Positions 1 through 8,529 of a DNA stretch of 64,000 nucleotides are shown piece by piece. The stretch spans positions 1,054,001 through 1,118,000 of the forward strand of contig NZ_MTQL01000006.1 of assembly GCF_001984125.1 (NCBI RefSeq), written 5' to 3'. Position 1 is the first letter of the stretch; each line of letters begins with the position of its first letter. Source of the stretch: Leifsonia sp. ALI-44-B. Lineage in GTDB: Bacteria > Actinomycetota > Actinomycetes > Actinomycetales > Microbacteriaceae. Both the position numbers and the translations under genes were made by a program. The notes under the pieces were generated by a model that was given only the letters and a program-made list of their open reading frames with translations, ran no database searches and was not told the DNA's origin.

Positions 1-2
1 TC

Positions 3-3000
3 ACGGCGCCGCTCCAGATCACCGAGCTGCTGCCCGACTCCGCCAACGTGGGCGGCGGCGACGGCTACGAGTTCATCGAGGTCTACAACGCCACCGCCGA
101 GCCCGTGAACTTCGCCGACTACGAGATCAACTACCTCTACCCCGTCGACACGACGTCGAACAGCAATGCGGTGCGCTGGCCCAGCATCCCGAACGACCCC
201 ATCATCGAGCCGGGTAAGACGCTCGTGCTCTGGGTGAAGAACTCGGGCAACCAGGCCCTCACGGCGGCGGACTTCAACGCCAAGTTCGGCACGAACCTCG
301 AGGCCGGCTCATCCCTGGTCGAGATCCAGAGTGCGGGCATGGCCAACGGCTCGGCCCGCGGCATCCAGATCGTCACCCAGACGGGCATCGGCATCAACCG
401 CGCCTACTACAACATGAACGCCAACGTTAAGGATGTCGCGGCCGACCGCGGCATCCAGTACGCCGTGCAGCCCACCGACACCACCCTGCAGCGCCTCGTC
501 GGTCAGGACGCCGCGAACCCCGGCCGCGTCTCGGCCGACCAGGTTCCCGCTGGCCTCATGATCCAGCCCGCGGATGCCGCAGCCCCCGTCATCGCCGACG
601 CCACCCCCGCGAGCATCGACCCGAAGGCCGACTTCGTGATCGACCTCGGCATCACCGACGCCCAGCAGGTGCGCACCGCGACCCTGACCTTGCGCAACGA
701 CATCGACGCCGACACGCGCACCGTGAACCTCACGGTGGGTGCCGACGGCCGCTTCCGCCACACGGTCGCCGCCGCCGACCTCACGGGCAAGGCCTGGTAC
801 GAGTACACGGTCACCGCGACCGACGGCCGCAACAGCGCCACCACCGAACCCCGCCGCCTCGCCGTCGACGGTGTCGACACGGCGCCGCTCCGTCTCAACG
901 TCGACGAGGGCGAATTCCTCGGCGGCACGTCGACCATCTCGGCCGCCACGCGCACGTTCCCGAGCGTCATCGACCTCGGCATCGACGGCAAGCCGGTCGC
1001 GACCTCGCCGTCGCTGCCCGACCAGCCCGTCTTCGCGTTCGAGGCCACGCAGGTGAACACGTTCTTCCGCAACGGCGTGCGCATCGGCGACGACGTGCTG
1101 CGCATCTTCGACGACGGCATCTTCGAGGGCTGGGACACCATCTCCACGCCCGTGCCCCTCACCTACGTGGTGCAGGGCGACGAACTGGTCGTGAGCGTGT
1201 GGGCCGGCACCAAGGCCGCACCGGTGATCGACCTCAACGAGAACAACGACGACTTCCAGATCCGGGGCCTGCGTCTCGTGCTGCCCGACGGCCGCACGCT
1301 GCAGCCGTCGAACTACACCGACCCCGCCAAGGTGCTCGACATGGGCGACTCGACCGGAAAGCTCGACTTCTTCGAGGCGCGATTCGCGCTGCCTGCCGAC
1401 GCTTTCACGGCCGCGGCCTACAACTGGGACACCACGACGACCACCGACGGCGCCCACACGGTGCGCGCGGCATCCGGAACCGATGTGCTCGAGCGCGGCG
1501 TGCGCGTCGACAACACCGTGCCCGACATCCGCTCGACCATCGTCGACGGCAGCCCCTACCAGGGCGAGATCGTCATCAACGGCGACATCACGGATGCCGG
1601 ATCGGGCGTGGCCGACACGCGTGCGACGCTCGACGGCCAGCCCATCACGCTGCCGCACACCACGTCGTCGCTCGACCTCGCCGCAGGTGAACACGCCCTC
1701 ATGATCGAGGCGACGGATGCCGTGGGCAACGTCGGCCGCTACGAGGCGTCGTTCACCACCTTTGAGGAGCAGCCCACGGGCGGCCTCGTCGCCCCCGAAG
1801 ACGGAGCCGTGCTCACGGCCGACGACGTCACCCTGCAGGCCCAGGTCACCGACCCGACGGGAGACCGCCTCAACGTGGACTTCCTCGAGGGCACGCGCCT
1901 CGCCCCGACCGACGCGGCCGTCAAGAGCTACGCCGGCACCACGGGAACGGCCTCGGATGTCGCCCGCACCGAACGTGAGCCGCTGACTGCAGACGAACTC
2001 AAGAACCTGGTCGGCACGGATGGCCTCACCGCCGATGTGTCCTCCGACGCCGAGTTCCCCTACCAGCTGTTCGACGTGACCGTGCCCGCCGCAGCCGGAA
2101 CCGACGCCACCGCGCGCGTCGACTGGCAGGGCAGCGCCAACCCGGGCGCCCAGGTCATCCTCTACGCCCTCAACACCAAGACCGGTGCGTGGGAAGAGAT
2201 CGACCGACACCTGACGACGCAGGCCGAAGCGGATGCCGCAGCAACCGCCGCAGCCACGCCGACGGGCCAGGCCGGTGCCGCCGCAGCATCCGATGCCCTG
2301 GCGCCCTTCACCCTGACCGCCGATGTTCCCGTCGCCGACCACCTCACGGGCGAACAGCTGACCGTGCTCGTGCAGCATTCGGAGGGCTTCGCGGGCGAGA
2401 ACCGCTCGACGCGCGACACCCCCGTCACCCCGAACAACCCGGCCGACACCCCGCGCAGCGACTACGACTTCACGTTCGCGTGGGAGTCGGACACGCAGTA
2501 CTACAACGCGCAGTTCTATGAAAACCAACTCAACATCCACAAGTACCTGCTCGACCAGCGCGACCAGTTGAACCTGCAGTACCTGTTCCACACGGGCGAC
2601 ATCGTCGACGACTCGACGCAGCAGTACCAGTGGGACAACGCCAACAAGGCCTACTCGATGCTCGACGACGCGGCCCTGCCGTACGGCGTGCTCGCGGGCA
2701 ACCACGACGTCGACCAGAAGAACAACGACTACACCCAGTACTCGGCCAACTTCGGCGAGAAGCGTTTCGCGAACAACCCCTGGTACGGCGGCGGTTACAA
2801 AGACAACCGCGGCCACTACGACCTCATCTCGGCCGGCGGCATCGACTTCATCAACGTCTACATGGGCTGGGCGCCCGCCGATGAAGAGATCGCGTGGCTG
2901 AACGAGGTGCTGGCCCGCTACCCCGAGCGTGTCGCCGTGCTCAACCTGCACGAGTTCATGCTCACGACGGGTGGCCTCGGACCGGTGCCGCAGCGCATCC

Positions 3001-3839
3001 AGGACGAGGTCGTGGCCACGAACCCCAACGTCAAGATGGTGTTCTCGGGTCACTACCACGACGCGTTCACGCGCACCGACCAGTTCGACGACACGGGCGA
3101 CGGCGTCGCCGACCGCACCGTCTACTCGATGCTGTTCGACTACCAGGGTCTGCCCGAGGGCGGCCAGGGCTTCCTGCGCCTGCTGCACTTCGACAACGAG
3201 CAGGGTCGCATGATCGTGCGCACCTACTCGCCCACGCTCGACCAGTACAACTCGGCCGACCCCTCCCTCGAGGTGCAGCACCAGGACTTCGAGGTTCCCT
3301 ACACGGCTCTCGGCATCACGCCCGCCGTGAAGCAGTTGTCGACCGACTCGTTCCGGGCCGACATCCTCACCACGCACAAGATCGCCTCGTTCACGGATGT
3401 CGCGAGCGGCTCGATCCTGAGTGCGCCGTGGACGAACCCCGAGCCGGGCCTGCGGGGCTGGTACGTGCGCACGGCTGACCCGTTCGGCGCGGTCGACGCC
3501 TCCGAGGTGCGCATGCTGACGATCCTGCCGGCCGCCATCACCGAGCCGACTCCGACGCCGAACCCCGGTGGCGGCAACGGCGGCGGCTCGGGCCCCGGCA
3601 CGGGCGGCGGCGACCCGGCCGGCAACGGTTCGGGCGCGCTGCCCGGCGGCTCGGGCTCCGGTTCGGGTAACGGCTCGGGCTCTGGCCCGCGCAACCCGGA
3701 CGGCTCGCTCGCCAACTCCGGTTCGGGCATCGAACCGGGCGCGCTCTCGGCCCTGATCGCGGCGTCGCTCGCGGCCATGGCCCTCGGCGGCCTCACGTTC
3801 CTGCGCCGCCGCAAGCGCGGAGCGACCCAGACCGACTAA
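3..3839 (+). CDS. Surface-anchored lamin-tail / calcineurin-like phosphoesterase, 5' end outside window
   Basis: The reading frame is open to the left window edge, so the true start and signal peptide lie upstream. Numbering from the first codon seen, an N-terminal lamin-tail-like domain (GYEFIEVYN) is followed by Ig/beta-sandwich-like repeats with TVP and AVGN motifs. A metallophosphoesterase domain spans about residues 805-1090, with SDTQ, GDIVDD (D866), GNHD (N900-H901-D902) and GHYHD (H1017, H1019) metal-binding motifs. The C-terminus is a Gly/Ser/Pro-rich wall-spanning linker, an LANSG motif (1236-1240), a hydrophobic helix and an RRRKR tail. This looks like a cell-wall sorting signal with Ser in place of the Thr of LAxTG. 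I infer an extracellular phosphoesterase or nucleotidase-like enzyme held at the cell surface; the substrate is unknown. Confidence 0.88.
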   Translation, partial: TAPLQITELLPDSANVGGGDGYEFIEVYNATAEPVNFADYEINYLYPVDTTSNSNAVRWPSIPNDPIIEPGKTLVLWVKNSGNQALTAADFNAKFGTNLEAGSSLVEIQSAGMANGSARGIQIVTQTGIGINRAYYNMNANVKDVAADRGIQYAVQPTDTTLQRLVGQDAANPGRVSADQVPAGLMIQPADAAAPVIADATPASIDPKADFVIDLGITDAQQVRTATLTLRNDIDADTRTVNLTVGADGRFRHTVAAADLTGKAWYEYTVTATDGRNSATTEPRRLAVDGVDTAPLRLNVDEGEFLGGTSTISAATRTFPSVIDLGIDGKPVATSPSLPDQPVFAFEATQVNTFFRNGVRIGDDVLRIFDDGIFEGWDTISTPVPLTYVVQGDELVVSVWAGTKAAPVIDLNENNDDFQIRGLRLVLPDGRTLQPSNYTDPAKVLDMGDSTGKLDFFEARFALPADAFTAAAYNWDTTTTTDGAHTVRAASGTDVLERGVRVDNTVPDIRSTIVDGSPYQGEIVINGDITDAGSGVADTRATLDGQPITLPHTTSSLDLAAGEHALMIEATDAVGNVGRYEASFTTFEEQPTGGLVAPEDGAVLTADDVTLQAQVTDPTGDRLNVDFLEGTRLAPTDAAVKSYAGTTGTASDVARTEREPLTADELKNLVGTDGLTADVSSDAEFPYQLFDVTVPAAAGTDATARVDWQGSANPGAQVILYALNTKTGAWEEIDRHLTTQAEADAAATAAATPTGQAGAAAASDALAPFTLTADVPVADHLTGEQLTVLVQHSEGFAGENRSTRDTPVTPNNPADTPRSDYDFTFAWESDTQYYNAQFYENQLNIHKYLLDQRDQLNLQYLFHTGDIVDDSTQQYQWDNANKAYSMLDDAALPYGVLAGNHDVDQKNNDYTQYSANFGEKRFANNPWYGGGYKDNRGHYDLISAGGIDFINVYMGWAPADEEIAWLNEVLARYPERVAVLNLHEFMLTTGGLGPVPQRIQDEVVATNPNVKMVFSGHYHDAFTRTDQFDDTGDGVADRTVYSMLFDYQGLPEGGQGFLRLLHFDNEQGRMIVRTYSPTLDQYNSADPSLEVQHQDFEVPYTALGITPAVKQLSTDSFRADILTTHKIASFTDVASGSILSAPWTNPEPGLRGWYVRTADPFGAVDASEVRMLTILPAAITEPTPTPNPGGGNGGGSGPGTGGGDPAGNGSGALPGGSGSGSGNGSGSGPRNPDGSLANSGSGIEPGALSALIAASLAAMALGGLTFLRRRKRGATQTD

Positions 3840-3852
3840 CCGGTCTCACACG

Positions 3853-3888
3853 AACGACGGGCGGTGCCATGTGGCATCGCCCGTCGTT
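3853..3888. terminator. Bidirectional stem-loop terminator
   Basis: Perfect 11-bp arms (3853-3863 and 3878-3888) with a further inner TGCC/GGCA pairing lie between two convergent genes, the phosphoesterase (+) and the M50-like protease (-). Confidence 0.75.
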
Positions 3889-3904
3889 TCGTTTCTCGGT
3901 CGTT

Positions 3905-4621
3905 CTAGTTCGAGAGGTACACAGCCCCGACGGCAACGTAGCTGCCCACGATCAGCACGGCGAACAGCGCCAGCCACACCACCGACGGAACACCGGTACT
4001 GTGCGCCAACAGGTACGCATCCGACGACGCCAACCGCTCCCGATGCCGCACATGCACGGCCGCCACGGTCACCCACCCGCGCACGGCCCCGATCAGCAGC
4101 GCCACCCCGACGATCACGAGCGCATACGCCTGCACGGTCGGCGTCCCCCACACCCACAGTGCCGCACTCACCGCAATGGATGCCAGCACCACGACCACCC
4201 CGAACACATTCCGCACCACCACCAACGTCACGACGAGCACCACGCCACCCACGAACAGCGCGGTCGCCTGCCATCCGGTCAGCACGCTGCATACGAGCGC
4301 TGCCCCCACGATCGCCGGCGCCGGATACCCCATCACGCCGCTCAATACCGTGCTGAACCCGGACCGCCCCATGCTGCGCGTATCCCCCGAATGGTCCCCC
4401 CTGATGCGGATGCCGCTCACGAACCGCCCCGTCACCACCGCGGCCACGGCGTGCCCCAGCTCGTGCACCAGCGTGGTGAACAACCCGAACCACCGCCACG
4501 TCACGCGCGGCACGCTCAAAACCAGCGCCGCCACGACGACGGCAACCACCACCCCGGCCGACACGTCGACGCGCTCCCCCGGCGCCAGCAGCGCACCCCA
4601 GTCCACGACAAGCTCATCCAT
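3905..4621 (-). CDS. M50-like membrane zinc metalloprotease
   Basis: This 238-residue multi-pass membrane protein has an H53-E54-L-G-H57 zinc-protease motif at the end of a hydrophobic stretch, as in peptidase_M50B proteins. About five more hydrophobic segments follow. The usual distal Asp ligand cannot be assigned with certainty; an NxxP-like motif is not obvious. M50B-type proteins in Actinobacteria are conserved but mostly uncharacterised, so intramembrane proteolysis is a family inference. The gene is monocistronic, convergent with the phosphoesterase and divergent from the XRE-MNT gene. Confidence 0.8.
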   Translation of the reverse strand: MDELVVDWGALLAPGERVDVSAGVVVAVVVAALVLSVPRVTWRWFGLFTTLVHELGHAVAAVVTGRFVSGIRIRGDHSGDTRSMGRSGFSTVLSGVMGYPAPAIVGAALVCSVLTGWQATALFVGGVVLVVTLVVVRNVFGVVVVLASIAVSAALWVWGTPTVQAYALVIVGVALLIGAVRGWVTVAAVHVRHRERLASSDAYLLAHSTGVPSVVWLALFAVLIVGSYVAVGAVYLSN

Positions 4622-4658
4622 CGCGCCAGCATCGCAGACGCATCTCTTAAGCCATCGC

Positions 4659-4682
4659 CAATATCTACAATCCGCGATATTG
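4659..4682. promoter_or_regulatory. Inverted-repeat operator candidate upstream of XRE-MNT gene
   Basis: CAATATC (4659-4665) and GATATTG (4676-4682) form a perfect 7-bp dyad with a 10-nt spacer. The dyad ends 7 nt before the ATG at 4690. It is conspicuously AT-rich in a GC-rich setting. Autoregulation by the N-terminal HTH of the downstream protein is an inference. Confidence 0.5.
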
Positions 4683-4689
4683 TCGACTC

Positions 4690-5187
4690 ATGTCCCCCTC
4701 GGCCGCAGTGCTTCTCCGACAGGCCCGGCAGCGAGCCCACCTCACTCAGCGTGAACTCGCCGAGCGCGCCGGCGTGGCGCAAAGCGTGATCAGCACCTAC
4801 GAACTCGCCGGGCGCGAGCCCTCGCTGCCCACCCTCGAGCGCCTCATCGCGGCCACCGGCTTCACGCTCAACCTGTCGCTCCACAGCGCGATCGCCGATT
4901 CGCTCCGTGAACGTCTCGCCTCGAACCGCGTCGAACTGCTTGCATCCCTCGCCGCACTCGGCGCCGAAAGGGTGCGCGTCTTCGGAAGCGTTGCCCGGGG
5001 CGACGCGGGCCCGCAGAGCGACATCGACCTCCTCGTCGATCTCACCCCCGACGTCGGCCTCTTCGCGCTAGCCCGCATGCACGGCGAAGCCGAACGCATC
5101 CTGGGCGTCCCCGTCGACATCGTCCCTGCTGACAGCCTCAAACCGGATGTCGCAGCCTCCGCTCTCGCCGAAGCCCTCCCCCTGTGA
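4690..5187 (+). CDS. XRE helix-turn-helix / MNT-type nucleotidyltransferase fusion
   Basis: The 165-residue protein carries an N-terminal XRE HTH (about residues 6-55, LTQRELAERAGVAQSVIS) fused to a minimal nucleotidyltransferase domain (about 80-165). The domain has the GSVARG signature (99-104) and the metal-binding pair D111/D113 in SDIDLLVDL. MNT proteins pair with HEPN proteins as toxin-antitoxin modules, in which MNT can AMPylate or otherwise neutralise the HEPN RNase. Here the downstream HEPN frame overlaps the stop codon by 4 nt but is broken after about 20 codons. This protein therefore seems to be an orphan antitoxin that may still act as a DNA-binding regulator. Confidence 0.85.
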   Translation: MSPSAAVLLRQARQRAHLTQRELAERAGVAQSVISTYELAGREPSLPTLERLIAATGFTLNLSLHSAIADSLRERLASNRVELLASLAALGAERVRVFGSVARGDAGPQSDIDLLVDLTPDVGLFALARMHGEAERILGVPVDIVPADSLKPDVAASALAEALPL

Positions 5188-5250
5188 GCCGCAGCACCAC
5201 CCAGCGCCTCGACGACATCGTCGCCGCGTGCGTGACCACCTGAGGCCCTC
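5184..5250 (+). pseudogene. Remnant of HEPN (DUF86-like) toxin gene
   Basis: A GTG overlapping the MNT stop (GTGA) opens a frame reading VSRSTTQRLDDIVAACVTT then stop (5184-5243), which resembles the usual start of DUF86/HEPN proteins. One frame over, the DNA continues as R-D-H-L-R up to about 5246, as expected after a 1-nt frameshift. Nothing resembling the rest of a HEPN domain follows, and the low-GC island begins here. The assignment rests on a short stretch plus gene order. Confidence 0.55.
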
Positions 5251-5470
5251 CTCAAAATGAACTTGACTCCGAGGGGTCCAAGGTCCGTTCTTCGCGTCGG
5301 GTGGTCGCCGAAGCATCGTGTCAGGACTTTGGCGCGCTGCCACCGACCGCGCTTATTGGACGCGGCCGAAGACACCACTGCGCGAGGTCTGCAGAAAGCG
5401 CGGAATGGGCTGACCTGGTGCTCTTCAATACGTGAGTCGGAATCGACATACAGATGGGATGATCACAGAT

Positions 5471-6289
5471 ATGACCGAGTCTGTTTCAAACTCTGGCGAC
5501 GCTGCTGACGTGAATTTTAGGTCGCACTATCTACGAAGCGCATTACTCGAGCCTGAGGTCGAGACCCGCTCAAGCTCACGAGAGTCCATTCCTCTCCAAC
5601 TGATTGCGTATTGGGACGAGAGTGCCATTCCGTCTGACGTGAGGCATTGTCTGGACAGTTGGCTTGTCCTAGAACGTCTTGGATTCGAACGACAGGTCTT
5701 CGATAGGAAACAGGCTCGCGCATTCATCGCGCAAAACTTTGATGGAACTCACCTTCTGGCTTTCGATTCCTGCATTCATCCAGCGATGCGCTCCGACTAT
5801 TTCCGCCTTTGCTATCTCCAAATAAACGGAGGTCTGTACGTCGATGCTGACGATGAACTAAAGGTGCCTGAAGCGATACTCCCCCTCATGCGTGCTGGAC
5901 TCCTTCAGCTACAACCTCTTTGCTATCAGTTGTCGACAGACTCGATGGTTGTTCCCGCTGACTATGCCGGCGATGCGGCTGACGACTTCATTTTCTACTT
6001 AGCTAACGACCCAATATTCGCCCCCGCTAATCATCCCGTGATAGGGGCCGCACTCACCCAAGCAACGGCTCGCCTTCTTGCTGCCGCTGGGACGAGTAGG
6101 GACATCCAGTGGCTGTCAGGCCCGGGCAATTTGACCGAAGTCTTGGTTCGTCACGCGCAACTTACATCCGACTTGGACTTCAAGTTCCTCCACTCATGGG
6201 TCCAAATTGCTCCAGGCGATTGGACTCTGGAGTACAGAAAAGATGCCCGCAATTGGAGACTGTGGATCGATGGAGATCTTCCGCGATGA
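5471..6289 (+). CDS. GT32-like glycosyltransferase (DXD sugar-binding type)
   Basis: The protein matches the Gly_transf_sug (OCH1/capsular) fold: an I-A-Y-W-D start strand, then SDYFRLCYLQINGGLYVDADDE, the hallmark block around the DXD motif (D125-A-D127 from this start). This motif binds nucleotide-sugar and metal. No membrane segment is evident, so it is probably a cytoplasmic or peripheral enzyme acting on a surface glycan. In-frame starts also exist at 5432 (GTG) and 5459 (ATG); none has a good ribosome binding site, so the start is uncertain. The stop overlaps the next ATG (ATGA). Codon use is unlike that of neighbouring core genes, suggesting transfer. Confidence 0.8.
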   Translation: MTESVSNSGDAADVNFRSHYLRSALLEPEVETRSSSRESIPLQLIAYWDESAIPSDVRHCLDSWLVLERLGFERQVFDRKQARAFIAQNFDGTHLLAFDSCIHPAMRSDYFRLCYLQINGGLYVDADDELKVPEAILPLMRAGLLQLQPLCYQLSTDSMVVPADYAGDAADDFIFYLANDPIFAPANHPVIGAALTQATARLLAAAGTSRDIQWLSGPGNLTEVLVRHAQLTSDLDFKFLHSWVQIAPGDWTLEYRKDARNWRLWIDGDLPR

Positions 6290-8364
6290 ATCTTCTCGAA
6301 TCTGCCGAGCTGCGCGCAAAATTGGCCCACCGGATCCGTGTGATTGTTCGACACCTCGATCCATTCAGGAAGGTGCATGCTTTCTCTACCCAGACCTCGC
6401 AGGATTCGATTGGGAGAATTTATGCCATCAATCTCGATAGAAAACCTGAACGCTGGAAATTCGTCAGGAGAGAGCTGGGCAGATTTCGTTCCAAAGAGAA
6501 TCAGCCGCTCACCGCCATCACTCGGCGCTTCTCCGCAATAGACGCTCGATACCTTCCCGAATCGCCGCGAACGGACCTGCTAATACCAACGTTCACCCTC
6601 GCAGAGCAGCTCGCTATCCACCCAGACCCTCTTTTAGTCATCGACGACAACGCACGAGAGCGCACGATTTCGATGACGAAGCCGGAGGTTGCTATTGCGC
6701 TGTCACATATCAAGGTGTGGAAACTAATCGCGCGCGGAGATGCAGAGTTTGTCATGGTCCTAGAGGACGACGTCATGATGCGTCCCGGCTTCACAAGAAG
6801 GTTGAACAAAGAATGGCCTGCGCTTCAAGCCGAGAAGGCTGAACTCGTATATCTATCGTTCAGAGATGTCAGTGGGGTCGCGTCAAATCATCGAAAATCC
6901 GTGCACCGGCAGGAGAGACCCGGCTTATGGGAGGCGTCGGCCTATGTCTTGTCCCGGGGCGCTGCGCGAAAGCTGTTGGGCGCGCTACCAGCCAATGGCC
7001 CGATCGATCTCTGGATGAATTTCCAATTCGAGAAGCTACGAACCTTCACAACCTCAATTCAACTTATCGAACAGAGATTGGCTGAGCCCTCAACCAACTC
7101 CTACTCAATACTCCCCATCCTCTCTCAAGTCGGATCTGTAACTCGCGAGAAGGTTCCCGTGGTTAAAGACAGACGGATGCCAGGACCTGTGCTTGCTATC
7201 GGGGCCGAAGGCTCCGGCCTCACCGCCCTCGCTGTCGCACTCTCAACGCTTGGCTATTGCGTTGCCAGTGATCTTGCGGTACTACCCGAAAAGGAACTTG
7301 CTGATCTCCGAGCAGGCAAACGGGGAACCTCATTTGATGCCTTCGTTAACGTGGGCTCGGTTGACGAAGCTCTCATAGCAAGAGTGATGAAGAGTAAAAG
7401 TGCCCTACTAATCATCACTGATGGGCGAGACACTCCTCTCGCGATTCCTGACCATCGCATCTTGCATATGCCGTCGGAAATCGCAGATAAATGGGATCAT
7501 TTGTCGAAGTTTTTGAAGATCGATTACCCCAGCCATCCATACCCATCCGATCTCGACCTCGGCCAGCGCTTTTCCGTTCAAGCCCCCGCGACCAGTGCAG
7601 ACTATCCGCACGTGGATCTGAAACGGGACCGATCGCCGTGGATTATGGCACCGGGGCGCTTGCAAGATGGTCTTGTCCTCGGTTCCACACCGTCATCGAG
7701 AGTTGAACAGGTTAGTTGGCATAGAGGTGACGAACTTGCCGAACACTTGTGGTTTAAGCGGCAAGACACATTCCCGAGCAACCTAGCCATCTTTCACCCG
7801 TTGAATGTCAGCTCCGGTGGAGCAGTCAATCTGACCTTGAGGTCAGAGAAGTCTCTTGTGCGGGACTTCACTTCTGGAGCGATCGCCGCCCGCGAACCCT
7901 TCCTGTACGGATCATTCGGCGCTTCGCTTCGCCCAGCCCGAGGCTCTGGCATCGTCACCGGGCTTTTCCTGCACCGTAACGGGCCTCGTCAGGAGATAGA
8001 TATCGAGTTCCTCGGCAAAGACACGACCAAGATGCTCGTTAACGTCTTCTACAACCCTGGTGCTGAAGGAACAAAACTCGAGCATGGATATAGGGGGACT
8101 CCTACCGAGATCAGCTTGGGTTTCGACGCTGCAGAAGAGTTTCACCATTACGAGATTGAATGGCGTCCGGAAGTTATACGGTGGAAAGTTGATGGAACGG
8201 TGGTCTACCAACGAAACCTCTGGAATCCAACACCGATACCAAACCGCCCCTTGGAGTTCAACATAAACATCTGGGCGTCCCGTTCGGTGGAGTTTGCCGG
8301 CCGACTGGACGTAGAAGCGCTGCCACGCACCAGTTCGCTCAATGAAATAGCGATCCGTGATTAG
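6286..8364 (+). CDS. GT25 glycosyltransferase / P-loop sulfotransferase-like / GH16 fusion protein
   Basis: The ATG at 6286 overlaps the previous stop and gives 692 residues. Residues ~44-270 are a GT25 domain: YAINLDRKPERW (from Y46), an A-L-S-H-I-K-V-W-K block and the L159-E-D-D-V163 catalytic/metal motif. Residues ~300-425 begin with GAEGSGLT (306-313) after a beta strand. This resembles the 5'-phosphosulfate loop of sulfotransferase-like P-loop proteins, without the Walker lysine. Residues ~440-692 are a GH16 domain with SGAIAAREPFLYG, the catalytic E570-I-D-I-E574 motif and HHYEIEWRPEVIRWKVDG. No signal peptide or membrane segment is seen, which is odd for a GH16 enzyme. I infer synthesis or remodelling of a surface polysaccharide together with the GT32-like partner. 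Confidence 0.8.
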   Translation: MNLLESAELRAKLAHRIRVIVRHLDPFRKVHAFSTQTSQDSIGRIYAINLDRKPERWKFVRRELGRFRSKENQPLTAITRRFSAIDARYLPESPRTDLLIPTFTLAEQLAIHPDPLLVIDDNARERTISMTKPEVAIALSHIKVWKLIARGDAEFVMVLEDDVMMRPGFTRRLNKEWPALQAEKAELVYLSFRDVSGVASNHRKSVHRQERPGLWEASAYVLSRGAARKLLGALPANGPIDLWMNFQFEKLRTFTTSIQLIEQRLAEPSTNSYSILPILSQVGSVTREKVPVVKDRRMPGPVLAIGAEGSGLTALAVALSTLGYCVASDLAVLPEKELADLRAGKRGTSFDAFVNVGSVDEALIARVMKSKSALLIITDGRDTPLAIPDHRILHMPSEIADKWDHLSKFLKIDYPSHPYPSDLDLGQRFSVQAPATSADYPHVDLKRDRSPWIMAPGRLQDGLVLGSTPSSRVEQVSWHRGDELAEHLWFKRQDTFPSNLAIFHPLNVSSGGAVNLTLRSEKSLVRDFTSGAIAAREPFLYGSFGASLRPARGSGIVTGLFLHRNGPRQEIDIEFLGKDTTKMLVNVFYNPGAEGTKLEHGYRGTPTEISLGFDAAEEFHHYEIEWRPEVIRWKVDGTVVYQRNLWNPTPIPNRPLEFNINIWASRSVEFAGRLDVEALPRTSSLNEIAIRD

Positions 8365-8529
8365 CTTTCGAGGTGAACGGTCAAGCCCTGTTCCGAGTTG
8401 CCAACGGCCCGCTCAGTACTTACGGAGTCTGGCGCGTAAACGAAGAGAACCAGCTCAGCTCGATCAGAGAGTTCGTTAGTTGCGCACAAAATGCAAAACA
8501 CACTGGCGAATCTCGACACTTCGAACAGG

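Larger units (their letters stand above)
5251..8529. other. Low-GC glycosyltransferase island
   Basis: GC content drops visibly, by eye to roughly 50-55% against well above 65% on both sides. Codons such as AGA, ATA, TTA and AGG, rare elsewhere in the window, become common. The left edge sits exactly where the HEPN gene breaks off; the right edge lies against the 3' end of tRNA-Arg(CCT). The stretch holds only two coupled genes. No integrase, transposase or flanking att duplication was found. The non-coding margins 5251-5470 and 8365-8529 show no other gene. Confidence 0.7.

Noticed and set aside
309..3377. Very long antisense open frame opposite the phosphoesterase gene
   Set aside because: It is an artefact of high third-position GC. 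Its composition (Arg/Gly/Val/His-rich, no domain) is typical of shadow frames, while the plus strand has clear phosphoesterase motifs.
5251..5470. Insertion sequence remnant at the left edge of the island
   Set aside because: No transposase fragment, terminal inverted repeat or target duplication could be recognised.
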